This document shows, piece after piece, positions 1-7,657 of a stretch of 64,000 bases of DNA (positions are counted from its first letter, which is position 1; the number at the start of each line of letters is the position of its first letter). Origin of the DNA: JBMOKT01 sp049323895 (lineage in GTDB: Bacteria > Bacillota > Peptococcia > Peptococcales > BICA1-8); contig JBMOKT010000013.1 in assembly GCA_049323895.1 (NCBI GenBank), positions 310,001 through 374,000 of the forward strand, given 5' to 3'. The notes beneath the pieces are model-generated. The model made no database searches. It was not told the DNA's origin and worked only from the letters and a program-made list of their open reading frames with translations. Both the position numbers and the translations under genes were made by a program.

Positions 1-187
1 TTTCAATCCATAAATTGCAAAAATTTCCATCATCTAAATAAGCTAAATTTTGTAGATATTCAATAACATAATTAACAACATGCTGGTCATATCTCTTTTT
101 TCTTAAGTAGTCTTGTACTTCCTTTACAGTCCGCACCCTGTATGATAAATATTTTATTGCTGTTTTCCTTGCCTCTTCAGCTATCAT
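1..187 (-). CDS. recX: Regulatory protein RecX (3' part outside window)
   Basis: The first 62 codons of RecX, the small helical protein that binds RecA filaments and modulates RecA activity. The ATG at 187-185 overlaps the recA stop (ATGA), so the two genes are translationally coupled. The translated start contains AIKYLSYRVRTVKEVQDYL followed by a YLDDGNFCNLWIE segment, which matches the RecX helical repeat pattern (ALRYLxxRxRSExEL ... LDDxxFAxxWV). The rest of the gene runs off the left edge. The recA-recX order is common in Firmicutes and many other bacteria. It was too short for a length-based ORF search, so the call rests on this motif and on position. Confidence 0.85.
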   Translation of the reverse strand, partial: MIAEEARKTAIKYLSYRVRTVKEVQDYLRKKRYDQHVVNYVIEYLQNLAYLDDGNFCNLWIE

Positions 188-1218
188 TTGGCAAGAGCCC
201 CATCCTCTTGAGCGGCTGCTGGAGTGTTATTAACAGGGATATTTAGTATTTGCTTTATTTGAAGTTCAATCTGCCTGCAAATTTCAGGATTCTCCTTTAA
301 AAAGTCTTTGGCATTTTCCCGACCTTGACCTAAACGTTCGTCGCCAAGGGAATACCAGGCACCGCTTTTTTTGATTACATCTAAATCTGCACCTAAATCT
401 AAGATACTTCCCTCTTTCGAAATTCCTTGACCATACATAATATCAAAATCCGCTTGTTTAAAGGGAGGAGCTACTTTGTTTTTTACTATCTTAACCCTTG
501 TTCTATTGCCAACAATATCGACACCCTGTTTTAAGGTATCTACCTTCCTTACCTCCATACGAATTGAGGAATAAAATTTCAATGCCCTGCCACCGGGGGT
601 AGTCTCTGGATTGCCAAACATGATACCAACCTTTTCTCTAATCTGGTTAATAAAAATAGCCGTAGTCCTGGACTTGCTTATTGAACCTGTTAATTTCCTC
701 AAAGCCTGGGACATTAAACGAGCCTGTAAACCTACATGGGCATCACCCATCTCGCCTTCAATTTCAGCCCTAGGTACAAGGGCTGCAACCGAATCTATTA
801 CAATCACATCAATAGCACCACTTCTAACTAACGCTTCAGCAATTTCTAAGGCCTGCTCACCGGTATCAGGTTGTGAAACTAATAAATTATCAATATCAAC
901 ACCTAAATTTTTCGCATAGGCAGGATCTAAAGCATGTTCTGCATCAACAAAAGCTGCAGTACCACCTGCTCTTTGAGCTTCAGCAATAATATGCAATGCA
1001 ACTGTAGTTTTACCTGAAGATTCAGGTCCAAAAATTTCAATTACCCGCCCCCGGGGGACGCCACCTACTCCTAGAGCTGCATCTAAAGCTAAGGTCCCTG
1101 TAGAAATTACTTCAACATTAAGTTTGGCTTGTTCGCCAAGCTTCATTACCGAACCCTTCCCAAACTGTTTTTCAATTTGACCTAAAGCCATTTCCAGTGC
1201 TTTCCTTTTATCTGTCAT
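184..1218 (-). CDS. recA: Recombinase RecA
   Basis: RecA (344 residues, usual length) forms ATP-dependent filaments on single-stranded DNA, catalyses strand exchange, and triggers LexA self-cleavage in the SOS response. The Walker A motif GPESSGKT is at residues 64-71. The VIVIDSVAALVP Walker B segment and the MSQALRKLTG and IFINQIREKVG DNA-binding loops follow in order. The C-terminal tail is short and partly acidic. A strong AGGAGG site precedes the ATG. The gene has its own consensus promoter with a LexA-type box just upstream and overlaps recX by four bases downstream. Sequence identity is beyond doubt. Confidence 0.99.
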   Translation of the reverse strand: MTDKRKALEMALGQIEKQFGKGSVMKLGEQAKLNVEVISTGTLALDAALGVGGVPRGRVIEIFGPESSGKTTVALHIIAEAQRAGGTAAFVDAEHALDPAYAKNLGVDIDNLLVSQPDTGEQALEIAEALVRSGAIDVIVIDSVAALVPRAEIEGEMGDAHVGLQARLMSQALRKLTGSISKSRTTAIFINQIREKVGIMFGNPETTPGGRALKFYSSIRMEVRKVDTLKQGVDIVGNRTRVKIVKNKVAPPFKQADFDIMYGQGISKEGSILDLGADLDVIKKSGAWYSLGDERLGQGRENAKDFLKENPEICRQIELQIKQILNIPVNNTPAAAQEDGALAK

Positions 1219-1236
1219 GGATAACTCCTCCTATTC

Positions 1237-1250
1237 CAAACAAATGTTCG
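1237..1250 (-). promoter_or_regulatory. LexA (DinR) SOS box upstream of recA
   Basis: On the minus strand the sequence reads CGAACATTTGTTTG, one position away from the Gram-positive SOS box CGAACRNRYGTTYG. It lies between the recA -10 element and the start codon, where LexA binding would cover the transcription start. This is the expected SOS autoregulation of recA. Confidence 0.85.
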
Positions 1251-1254
1251 ATTA

Positions 1255-1284
1255 ATTATAATTATTTTTTTAATATTTTGTCAA
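1255..1284 (-). promoter_or_regulatory. Sigma-A promoter of recA
   Basis: A perfect TTGACA (1284-1279) and a perfect TATAAT (1260-1255) are separated by 18 bp on the minus strand. The -35 hexamer overlaps the stop codon of thpR, so recA is transcribed independently of the upstream gene. Confidence 0.85.
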
Positions 1285-1832
1285 CCTTTTAGGACAAATT
1301 CTTTTAATACCGAATATTGTGAACCTCTAGGTGTTAAGATGCTGTGATAAAAAACAACCCTATTAAATTCAATCTCCGGTAGTTTTGGAAATTTTCGGGG
1401 TAGAGAATCAAAAGTTCCACCTGCCTCCTTTATCCTAGCTAAAGTAATATGGGGCTTAAATGATTTTTCATCAATAGGCAAACCTAAAGCTTGGGAAATC
1501 CCCTGACACCTTATATATAAATTATGCAAACTTTCTTTGTTTCCTTCTAACCCCAACCAAATTACCCGTGGATTTTTAAAATCGGGGAAACAGCCTATTT
1601 TTCCAGGTCTAAACCTCTGATAAGGAATCCCTTCAACAGCAAGGGGCATTCTGTTGAAGATTTCCTTAATTTCTCTTTCTCCTAACACACTCCAAAACAT
1701 AATGGTAAGATGCAGGTTCTCCTCAGGTACCCAATTTATTTTGCCACTTATAGAATTGCTGAGATTCCTTTGTAGAGAAGATATTGCCTTTTTACTGGTG
1801 TCATCCAAAGGTAGACCCAGGAAACAACGCAT
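1281..1832 (-). CDS. thpR: RNA 2',3'-cyclic phosphodiesterase (2'-5' RNA ligase family)
   Basis: A 183-residue member of the 2H phosphoesterase superfamily, which hydrolyses 2',3'-cyclic phosphate ends of RNA to 2'-phosphates and can ligate tRNA halves in vitro. The two catalytic HxTx motifs are HLTI at residues 41-44 and HITL at 128-131. The N-terminus MRCFLGLPLDD is typical of the family (usually RxFxAI). The length is normal. It lies between the metallophosphoesterase gene and recA. Its stop codon forms part of the recA -35 box, and I see no terminator, so some read-through into recA is possible. The physiological substrate is not known. Confidence 0.9.
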   Translation of the reverse strand: MRCFLGLPLDDTSKKAISSLQRNLSNSISGKINWVPEENLHLTIMFWSVLGEREIKEIFNRMPLAVEGIPYQRFRPGKIGCFPDFKNPRVIWLGLEGNKESLHNLYIRCQGISQALGLPIDEKSFKPHITLARIKEAGGTFDSLPRKFPKLPEIEFNRVVFYHSILTPRGSQYSVLKEFVLKG

Positions 1833-1847
1833 AATATTTCATCCCCT

Positions 1848-3272
1848 TTATGGCAGAACTTGTCTTTCTAAAATAAAGCCGCTTTGTAAATTATAGACCC
1901 GAATAGTATCAACAGCCGTTAAATGAAATCTCTCACCAGATTTTTGAAAATGAAGTAATGCTACTGTATAAGGTATTTCTTTTGTTGCCTGCAAGCCCCT
2001 TATACCTGCTGCACCGGTGGTGCCGGCATCAATTATTACTGACTTTCCTTCTTGATAAATCTTATATTCATGATCATGTCCATGAAGTATTAGTTCAGCC
2101 TTGCCGGCTAAAATTCTACCAATCTTATAGTTATGTACAGCAACTATATCAGGAGGGTTTTCTTTGGAATTTTCCCATAATTCCAAGAGCCTCTTTTGAT
2201 AACTGTCTGACAATTCATTATCGGAAGGTATTGCACTATTTGTTAATGAGGCGGGGTCTTCAACACCCAAAATATTTATGCCTTTAATATTCTTGATGGA
2301 TTCACTGACAACTATAACATGGGGTATTTGCTTCAGTTTCTTTATTATTGCCGGAGAATCGTGATTGCCTGGAATAAAGACATAAGGTACTTTAATTTCT
2401 TTTAAATGTTCCAAAAGCTGGGTTTCAATAGGAGTTGCATAATCAGTAAAATCACCGGTATCGATGACAAAATCAACATTAAAGCTTTTTACCACCTGAC
2501 TCACAAATTTTAATGCGGCACGGTTGTTATGAAAATCCGAGACATGCAGGACTTTAACTGTCCCTTCCGAACTGCTCATTGTCTGTAATGTATTTATTTT
2601 TTCAAAAAGAATATAAAAATTTTTAGCCATCAATTCCAATTGTTGACTTAATGTATCTAACCTTATAAAAGCCTGCTCAGCCAGTCCAATCATCCAGGGT
2701 GCAGCTTCTAATGCACCTTTATATTCTGGATTTTTAAAAGCATTAATATCATAGGTCGATATTGAGCCTAAGATAAGAAAGACAAAAATTAACCCTCCAA
2801 TAAGAGCACCAATTAATACAGGTTTAACTTTTTTTCTCTCCAGGAGTAAACTTCCTGCAATTCCTCCGACTACAGAAAGAATAAATAAACGTACTAAAAA
2901 AATCTTGCTTATACTATAAATCCTATTTTCAAAACTTTCCAAAAGTCTTTCTTTATCAGGGGTATCTTCTAGTAGCCCCTCTAAAAGTTTTATATCAATA
3001 TTTTGCAAGCTGATAGTGAATTTCAAAGGTGCAATATGGGTTTTTGCCCTAACAGTACCTATGGGGGGTATTTTTAAATCGGTAAAGCCATGGTCAAATA
3101 TTTGAATTCCTAAGCTAAATTCAAGGGCTTCAAAATTAAAAGTCATAGTTCCAAGTATACTTATAAAGAGCAGGGTTCCTATACTAGCAAGCAAAAATAC
3201 CCCGAACCAATATTTAAACCGGAATTTATTCAAGTTTTTTCCAGACTCCTTTTTAGCAGGTTTAACGCCCAT
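1848..3272 (-). CDS. Membrane-anchored calcineurin-like metallophosphoesterase
   Basis: A 474-residue protein with an N-terminal membrane segment (about residues 25-50), an extracytoplasmic stretch of about 85 residues, a hydrophobic hairpin (about residues 125-175) and a C-terminal phosphoesterase domain. All metal-binding motifs of the family are present in order: DFH, GDF, GNHD, a late VHN and GHDH. The first in-frame ATG is at 3287, but the ATG at 3272 has a GGAG site six bases upstream and is preferred. Either start lies within the end of cinA, so the genes overlap. The substrate cannot be read from the sequence; relatives act on phospholipid headgroups, nucleotides or wall precursors. 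Confidence 0.8.
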   Translation of the reverse strand: MGVKPAKKESGKNLNKFRFKYWFGVFLLASIGTLLFISILGTMTFNFEALEFSLGIQIFDHGFTDLKIPPIGTVRAKTHIAPLKFTISLQNIDIKLLEGLLEDTPDKERLLESFENRIYSISKIFLVRLFILSVVGGIAGSLLLERKKVKPVLIGALIGGLIFVFLILGSISTYDINAFKNPEYKGALEAAPWMIGLAEQAFIRLDTLSQQLELMAKNFYILFEKINTLQTMSSSEGTVKVLHVSDFHNNRAALKFVSQVVKSFNVDFVIDTGDFTDYATPIETQLLEHLKEIKVPYVFIPGNHDSPAIIKKLKQIPHVIVVSESIKNIKGINILGVEDPASLTNSAIPSDNELSDSYQKRLLELWENSKENPPDIVAVHNYKIGRILAGKAELILHGHDHEYKIYQEGKSVIIDAGTTGAAGIRGLQATKEIPYTVALLHFQKSGERFHLTAVDTIRVYNLQSGFILERQVLP

Positions 3273-4474
3273 GTGCTGCTCCGCCATCTTACATCAGTCC
3301 TATTTCCTGAAAAAACATGTTTCTTACATATACATATATCTTTCCCTACTAAAGCAATAAATACTAATCCTACTGGTTTATCATCAGTCCCACCTTGAGG
3401 ACCTGCTATTCCGGTTGTGGCTAAAGCTAAATCCGAACCCATCTCCATTCTTGCACCCTCTGCCATGGCAACTGCAGTTTTCTCGCTTACTGCACCATCT
3501 ACAGCCAGAATATCTTTATTTACCCTTAGCAGTTTTTCTTTAATGGAATTATCATAGGCAACGATGCTTCCCAAAAAATATGCAGAACTGCCTGGTATAT
3601 CAGTTAACCTGGTGCCAATTAGACCTCCTGTGCAAGATTCAGCTGTAGCTAAGGTTAATTTATGATTCAGCAATAGTTTTCCAACTAATTCCTCCAACTT
3701 TTCCTCATCTGATCCATAATAGTACTTACCTACCCTTGCTAAGACTTCTTTCTCAGTTTGATAAACTAGTTTATTAAATTCATCCTGGTTTCCTGCTTTA
3801 GCTGTTAAGCGAAGATGTATCTCTCCGTTTTTTGCCAGTAAAGCTAGGGTAGGATTTGTTTGTTTATCAATAATACCTTTTAAATCCAATTCCAGTTGTG
3901 ATTCAGAAATGCCAATAAACTTTAGGGTATGGGAATATAGGTAACCCCCATCTGCAGCTATATTTCCTTTTAACCAAGGAATAACATGAAGGTTAAAGAT
4001 ATGACGCATTTCCGAAGGCGGACCAGGTAGCATTATAAAATTTTTTTGGTCTTTGTTAATTATAATTCCACTAGCCGTTCCAATTTTATTTTCTAAGACA
4101 ATTGCGTTTGCAGGCAAAAAAACCTGCCGCAAATTATTTGAAGGCATAACCATCCCTCTGCTCTGAAAAAAATAATTGAGTTTTGCCACTTCCTCTTGAT
4201 TTTCACAAAGTGGTATGTTTAAAACAGAACAAACTGCTTCCTTGGTCAAATCATCATCTGTAGGCCCCAGACCACCGGTAATGATGATTAAATCAGACCT
4301 CTGGCAAGCAGATAAAACAGTATTTTTTAATCTTTGCAAATTGTCACCAACGGTGGAAATAAAAAAAACATCTATTCCTAATTTCTGCATTTCCTTGGCA
4401 ACATAATTTGAATTTGTATCAAGGATGTCTCCCAAAAGAATTTCCGTACCAACACTTATAATCTCACACTTCAA
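3230..4474 (-). CDS. cinA: CinA family protein (NMN deamidase / competence-damage protein)
   Basis: Full-length two-domain CinA, about 414 residues. The N-terminal MoaB/MogA-like domain begins CEIISVGTEILLGD and carries TGGLGPTDDD. The C-terminal CinA domain carries LATAESCTGGLIGTRLTDIPGSS and ATTGIAGPQGG. The C-terminal domain hydrolyses nicotinamide mononucleotide to recycle pyridine nucleotides; the N-terminal domain is ADP-ribose pyrophosphatase-like in some homologues. A TTG start at 4474 with an AGGTG site fits the family start (MKxEIISVGTE) better than the GTG at 4483. In Bacillus cinA lies directly upstream of recA; here two genes intervene. Confidence 0.93.
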   Translation of the reverse strand: MKCEIISVGTEILLGDILDTNSNYVAKEMQKLGIDVFFISTVGDNLQRLKNTVLSACQRSDLIIITGGLGPTDDDLTKEAVCSVLNIPLCENQEEVAKLNYFFQSRGMVMPSNNLRQVFLPANAIVLENKIGTASGIIINKDQKNFIMLPGPPSEMRHIFNLHVIPWLKGNIAADGGYLYSHTLKFIGISESQLELDLKGIIDKQTNPTLALLAKNGEIHLRLTAKAGNQDEFNKLVYQTEKEVLARVGKYYYGSDEEKLEELVGKLLLNHKLTLATAESCTGGLIGTRLTDIPGSSAYFLGSIVAYDNSIKEKLLRVNKDILAVDGAVSEKTAVAMAEGARMEMGSDLALATTGIAGPQGGTDDKPVGLVFIALVGKDICICKKHVFSGNRTDVRWRSSTWALNLLKRSLEKT

Positions 4475-4507
4475 AATAATCACCTACTAATATCATTCTT
4501 TTAATTA

Positions 4508-4516
4508 ATTATAGCA
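4508..4516 (-). promoter_or_regulatory. Probable extended -10 promoter for cinA
   Basis: The minus strand reads TGCTATAAT (4516-4508), an extended -10 element (TGnTATAAT), 34 bases upstream of the cinA start and just after the terminator of the preceding gene. The -35 region is only a T-tract (4536-4531), so recognition would rest on the extended -10. Confidence 0.5.
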
Positions 4517-4529
4517 GAGACCTTAATTA

Positions 4530-4560
4530 GAAAAAACAGCCCATGTTATATGAGCTGTTT
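4530..4560 (-). terminator. Rho-independent terminator after the FtsH-like gene
   Basis: An inverted repeat (arms 4534-4544 and 4550-4560, one G-U pair) is followed on the minus strand by six T residues (4536-4531). It starts inside the stop codon of the FtsH-like gene and separates it from cinA. Confidence 0.8.
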
Positions 4561-6034
4561 ATGCTGCCTTGTTATTGATAATTTCCCTTATTTTATCACC
4601 GGAGACTTTTTCCTGTTCCTTTAGCACCTTTACTATCTCCTGAAGTTCTTTGATATTTCTGCCTATCATCTCTACAACAAATTCTTCCTCTTCTTTGACT
4701 ATCTTTTGTATTACAAAATTAATCTTGCCTGAAGGCAAATCGTCTACCGAAACAACCCCTAGTGAAGACAAACCTGAATTTATTAATGTTTTGGAAATTT
4801 TAACAGCCTGATTAAAATCATTGCTGGCTCCAGTGCTTTTTTCACCTAGGCATATTTTTTCTGCTGCAGCACCGGCCAGACATACTTTAATTTGATTGCG
4901 AAGTTCAATCGCTGTATAAAGTTTTTGATCATCCTCTTGATTTTGTCTAACATAGCCTAAAGCATTTCCCCGAGACGTAACAGTTACCTGTGAAACGGAA
5001 TTTGGTTTAACCAGTTCACTAATTAAGGCATGCCCGGCTTCATGGATAGCAACCCTATCCAAAACTTTCAGGTTTGTTTTATCGCCTAGTTTTTCGCCCA
5101 GTATGACCTTATCAATAGCTTCTTTAAAATGGAAATGGGTAATCACTGGTGAATTATCTCTCATAGCTAATATAGCTGCCTCGTTGGCTACATTCTCCAG
5201 GTGTGCTCCGGAAAAACCATATGTTTCCTTTGCAATATCCAAAAGGTTTACATCCTCATTAAGTTTTTTATTAGCTGTATGGAGCTTGATTATTTCTAAT
5301 CGTCCTTGAAGGGTAGGCACATCTACCTTTACCTGGCGATCAAACCTTCCCGGTCTTAATAGAGCTGAGTCTAACAAATCCGGCCGGTTCGTTGCTCCAA
5401 TAACAAGAATATTTATCTCATTGTTTTCACCTAGCCCATCCATCTCAACTAAAAATTGGTTTAAAGTTTGGTCATATTCCATATGGCTGGAGTGGCTTCC
5501 CCTCTGGGCACCTAAAACATCAATTTCATCAATAAAAATAATTGCCCGGTTTTTATTACTTTTTTTTGCTTTTTCTCTGGCTGATTGAAATATTTTCCTT
5601 ACCCTCTGGGCCCCCACACCGGCATACATTTCAATAAATTCTGAACCTGAAGTAGCTAAAAAAACTGCATCTGAGTAGTTGGCCGCGGCTTTAGCCAACA
5701 GGGTCTTGCCTGTTCCGGGAGGTCCTGTTAATAAAATGCCTTTAAGGGGTCTAATACCCATGTTATTTATTTCGTCTGAACGTATTAAAAATTCAAGTGC
5801 TTCCTTTAATTCTTGTTTAGCAACTTCTTGCCCGCCAATACTATCAAAATTAAAAAATCCCGATGAAGATATTTCTTGAAAGCTTTCATTTTTAATAAAA
5901 CCCTTCCGTTGTAACATAAAGTAAAACATCGTTCCTAAAAACCCGAGGATAACTAGGGGTGTAATATCATACCCTAAGAATGATACGAATACTGACACAC
6001 CTAGTACCGCACCAATTAAAAGTTCCAGTTTCAA
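4559..6034 (-). CDS. Short FtsH-like AAA+ membrane metalloprotease
   Basis: A 491-residue AAA+ ATPase fused to an M41 zinc protease domain. Walker A GPPGTGKT is at 104-111, Walker B IIFIDE at 165-170, the arginine-finger region RPGRFDR at 227-233, the zinc motif HEAGH at 331-335, and the third ligand is probably D406. Two hydrophobic segments (about 4-20 and 24-41) are almost adjacent, so the roughly 70-80 residue extracytoplasmic domain of housekeeping FtsH is absent, and the protein is over 100 residues shorter. The catalytic residues are intact, so it is probably an active, specialised paralogue. It overlaps the upstream membrane-protein gene by ATGA, suggesting that the two work together. 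Confidence 0.88.
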   Translation of the reverse strand: MKLELLIGAVLGVSVFVSFLGYDITPLVILGFLGTMFYFMLQRKGFIKNESFQEISSSGFFNFDSIGGQEVAKQELKEALEFLIRSDEINNMGIRPLKGILLTGPPGTGKTLLAKAAANYSDAVFLATSGSEFIEMYAGVGAQRVRKIFQSAREKAKKSNKNRAIIFIDEIDVLGAQRGSHSSHMEYDQTLNQFLVEMDGLGENNEINILVIGATNRPDLLDSALLRPGRFDRQVKVDVPTLQGRLEIIKLHTANKKLNEDVNLLDIAKETYGFSGAHLENVANEAAILAMRDNSPVITHFHFKEAIDKVILGEKLGDKTNLKVLDRVAIHEAGHALISELVKPNSVSQVTVTSRGNALGYVRQNQEDDQKLYTAIELRNQIKVCLAGAAAEKICLGEKSTGASNDFNQAVKISKTLINSGLSSLGVVSVDDLPSGKINFVIQKIVKEEEEFVVEMIGRNIKELQEIVKVLKEQEKVSGDKIREIINNKAA

Positions 6035-6591
6035 GGTTCTTCACTTCCTATCTGGTTGATAAATCTAGGTTTACGTTCTTTATTTATAGTAAATATACTG
6101 TAGAGATAAGAGGAGCCATCTTCCAATTGCAGAAAAATGTAATCTTCGGTAATGGTAAGAACTGCCTTTGATAAAGTAAATTCCTCATTTAGGATATTCA
6201 ACTTATCTTGCAGCTGGGTATAATTGCCATGTAACAGGGCTTCAAAGACGGAGGGGTGAATCTCCTGATAGAAATCCCGCAATTTTCCATTAGGCTTACT
6301 GGCTATTTTCACCATTAAATCCTTTTTATTCATAAGCTGTCCACTCTGATTAATAAAATCCGTAAAAGCACTACTAAAGTCAGCTGTTTGATTTACATAT
6401 AAATTCAAAGTGGGATTTGCTTTATCCTGAGTTATCTCATATTTAGCAATAAACTCAGAATTCTCCAAAGTTATAGAAAGGGGCTGATTAACAAAAAATT
6501 GCTTATAAAAAAAATAAGCTCCGAAAAGGATACCAAGTGTTAGAAGAAAAGCCAAACAGGACAGTAATATTTTTTTTATGTTTAAGGACAC
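6031..6591 (-). CDS. Unknown single-pass membrane protein coupled to the FtsH-like protease
   Basis: I do not recognise the family. The product has one N-terminal membrane segment (LLSCLAFLLTLGILFGAYFF) and about 155 residues that would lie outside the cytoplasm, rich in beta-forming and polar residues. The start chosen is a GTG at 6591 preceded by AAAGGAGG seven bases upstream; the longer reading frame from 6669 has no ribosome site and runs into the terminator of pgpA. Its stop overlaps the start of the FtsH-like gene (ATGA). It may be a partner or adaptor that supplies the extracytoplasmic part missing from that protease, but this is inference only. Confidence 0.65.
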   Translation of the reverse strand: MSLNIKKILLSCLAFLLTLGILFGAYFFYKQFFVNQPLSITLENSEFIAKYEITQDKANPTLNLYVNQTADFSSAFTDFINQSGQLMNKKDLMVKIASKPNGKLRDFYQEIHPSVFEALLHGNYTQLQDKLNILNEEFTLSKAVLTITEDYIFLQLEDGSSYLYSIFTINKERKPRFINQIGSEEP

Positions 6592-6615
6592 TATTCTGCC
6601 TCCTTTCAGGGTTAT

Positions 6616-6624
6616 ATTATAACA
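6616..6624 (-). promoter_or_regulatory. Probable extended -10 promoter for the membrane protein / FtsH-like pair
   Basis: TGTTATAAT on the minus strand (6624-6616), just downstream of the pgpA terminator and 25 bases upstream of the GTG start. No convincing -35 element is seen. Confidence 0.5.
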
Positions 6625-6658
6625 GTTACTCATGACTATTACCTTATGAAATGGGTGG

Positions 6659-6689
6659 AAAAATAGCACCCTCAGACTGAGGGTGCTAT
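6659..6689 (-). terminator. Rho-independent terminator after pgpA
   Basis: A 13-bp perfect inverted repeat (6663-6675 / 6677-6689) contains the pgpA stop codon and is flanked by T-runs in both orientations. It ends the rimO-pgsA-pgpA operon. Confidence 0.9.
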
Positions 6690-7111
6690 AAAAAAATCAT
6701 TATTACGGTTATTAATAAGCGTGATATTATTCCGGCTGCAATATCATCAAGCATAATGCCTAATCCGCCTGGCAATTTTTGCAGATTATTGATGGGATAA
6801 AATTTAACAATATCAAATAGTCTAAATAATACAAAGGAAACAGGAAATAAAAATAAAGGTACATTCCAAACCGCTATCCACATTCCTATAATCTCATCAT
6901 AAACAATCTGAGGGCTGTCATGCCTCCCTAATAATTCTTCAGTCTTTTGGCAGATAAATATTCCTGCCAAGGCAAAAACAACAATAATACTTAATGTTGG
7001 AGGTATTATTGATGCAATAATTAAACCAAGCAAAGACCCCCAAGTACCTGGTCCAGGATGCAAATTCCCAGTTCCTAGACCCAATCCAAGGAATTTTATA
7101 ATAGTCTTCAT
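6686..7111 (-). CDS. pgpA: Phosphatidylglycerophosphatase A
   Basis: A 141-residue membrane protein of the PgpA family, which removes the terminal phosphate of phosphatidylglycerophosphate to give phosphatidylglycerol. The conserved motif GLGTGNLHPGPGTWGSLLG starts near residue 11, and an acidic motif, YDEIIGMW, lies near residue 70. Several membrane-spanning stretches are present. The gene begins at the base next to the pgsA stop, and pgsA makes its substrate, which supports the call over the related sporulation and YutG-type members of the family. Confidence 0.88.
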   Translation of the reverse strand: MKTIIKFLGLGLGTGNLHPGPGTWGSLLGLIIASIIPPTLSIIVVFALAGIFICQKTEELLGRHDSPQIVYDEIIGMWIAVWNVPLFLFPVSFVLFRLFDIVKFYPINNLQKLPGGLGIMLDDIAAGIISRLLITVIMIFL

Positions 7112-7657
7112 TTATTTTAATCCTACCTTCAACAGTTTCCCAGCCTTTATAAAATAATCCAGACCGGAATAAAGGGTGAAAAATACTGCTAAATAAAGAA
7201 AGTATTGCCCTAAAGAAAGTCCGATTATTTTAATTACAAATTCATTAATTAAAATTGCAACAATAGCTATTATCTGGGAGATAGTTTTGAATTTACCCAA
7301 TTTGCTGGCCGATATAACTACACCCTCCACTGCAGCCACCGACCTCAAACCTGTAACAGCGAATTCCCTACCAATAATTATTACTGCAACCCAGCCTGAT
7401 ATTTTGCCAAGCTGTACTAAAGAAATTAGTGCTGCGGAAACTAACAGTTTATCAGCCAAGGGATCCATTATCTTGCCGAAATTAGTGACTTGTTTTCTTT
7501 TTCTGGCAATATACCCATCTAATCCATCTGTACTGGCTGCAATAATAAAAATCAACGCAGCGAAAAGCTGTCCATAAGGGATTTTGACCAGTAATACCAG
7601 CATGAAAATAGGCACTAAAATAATTCTAAGTATTGTCAAAGTATTAGGTAGATTCAC
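7112..7657 (-). CDS. pgsA: CDP-diacylglycerol-glycerol-3-phosphate 3-phosphatidyltransferase
   Basis: PgsA (181 residues) condenses CDP-diacylglycerol with glycerol-3-phosphate to make phosphatidylglycerophosphate in the membrane. The CDP-alcohol phosphatidyltransferase signature DGx2ARx8Gx3Dx3D is complete at about residues 44-66 (DGLDGYIAR...GKIMDPLAD). The N-terminus MNLPNTLTILRIILVPIF is typical. The gene overlaps the end of rimO by 14 bases and abuts pgpA, so the two phosphatidylglycerol steps are encoded together. The CDP-diacylglycerol comes from CdsA, encoded at 47.8-48.6 kb. Confidence 0.97.
   Translation of the reverse strand: MNLPNTLTILRIILVPIFMLVLLVKIPYGQLFAALIFIIAASTDGLDGYIARKRKQVTNFGKIMDPLADKLLVSAALISLVQLGKISGWVAVIIIGREFAVTGLRSVAAVEGVVISASKLGKFKTISQIIAIVAILINEFVIKIIGLSLGQYFLYLAVFFTLYSGLDYFIKAGKLLKVGLK

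Noticed and set aside
611..919. Open frame on the plus strand opposite recA, and dozens of similar plus-strand frames
   Set aside because: They lie antisense to well-identified genes, lack ribosome sites and have no recognisable domains; they are shadows of coding sequence.
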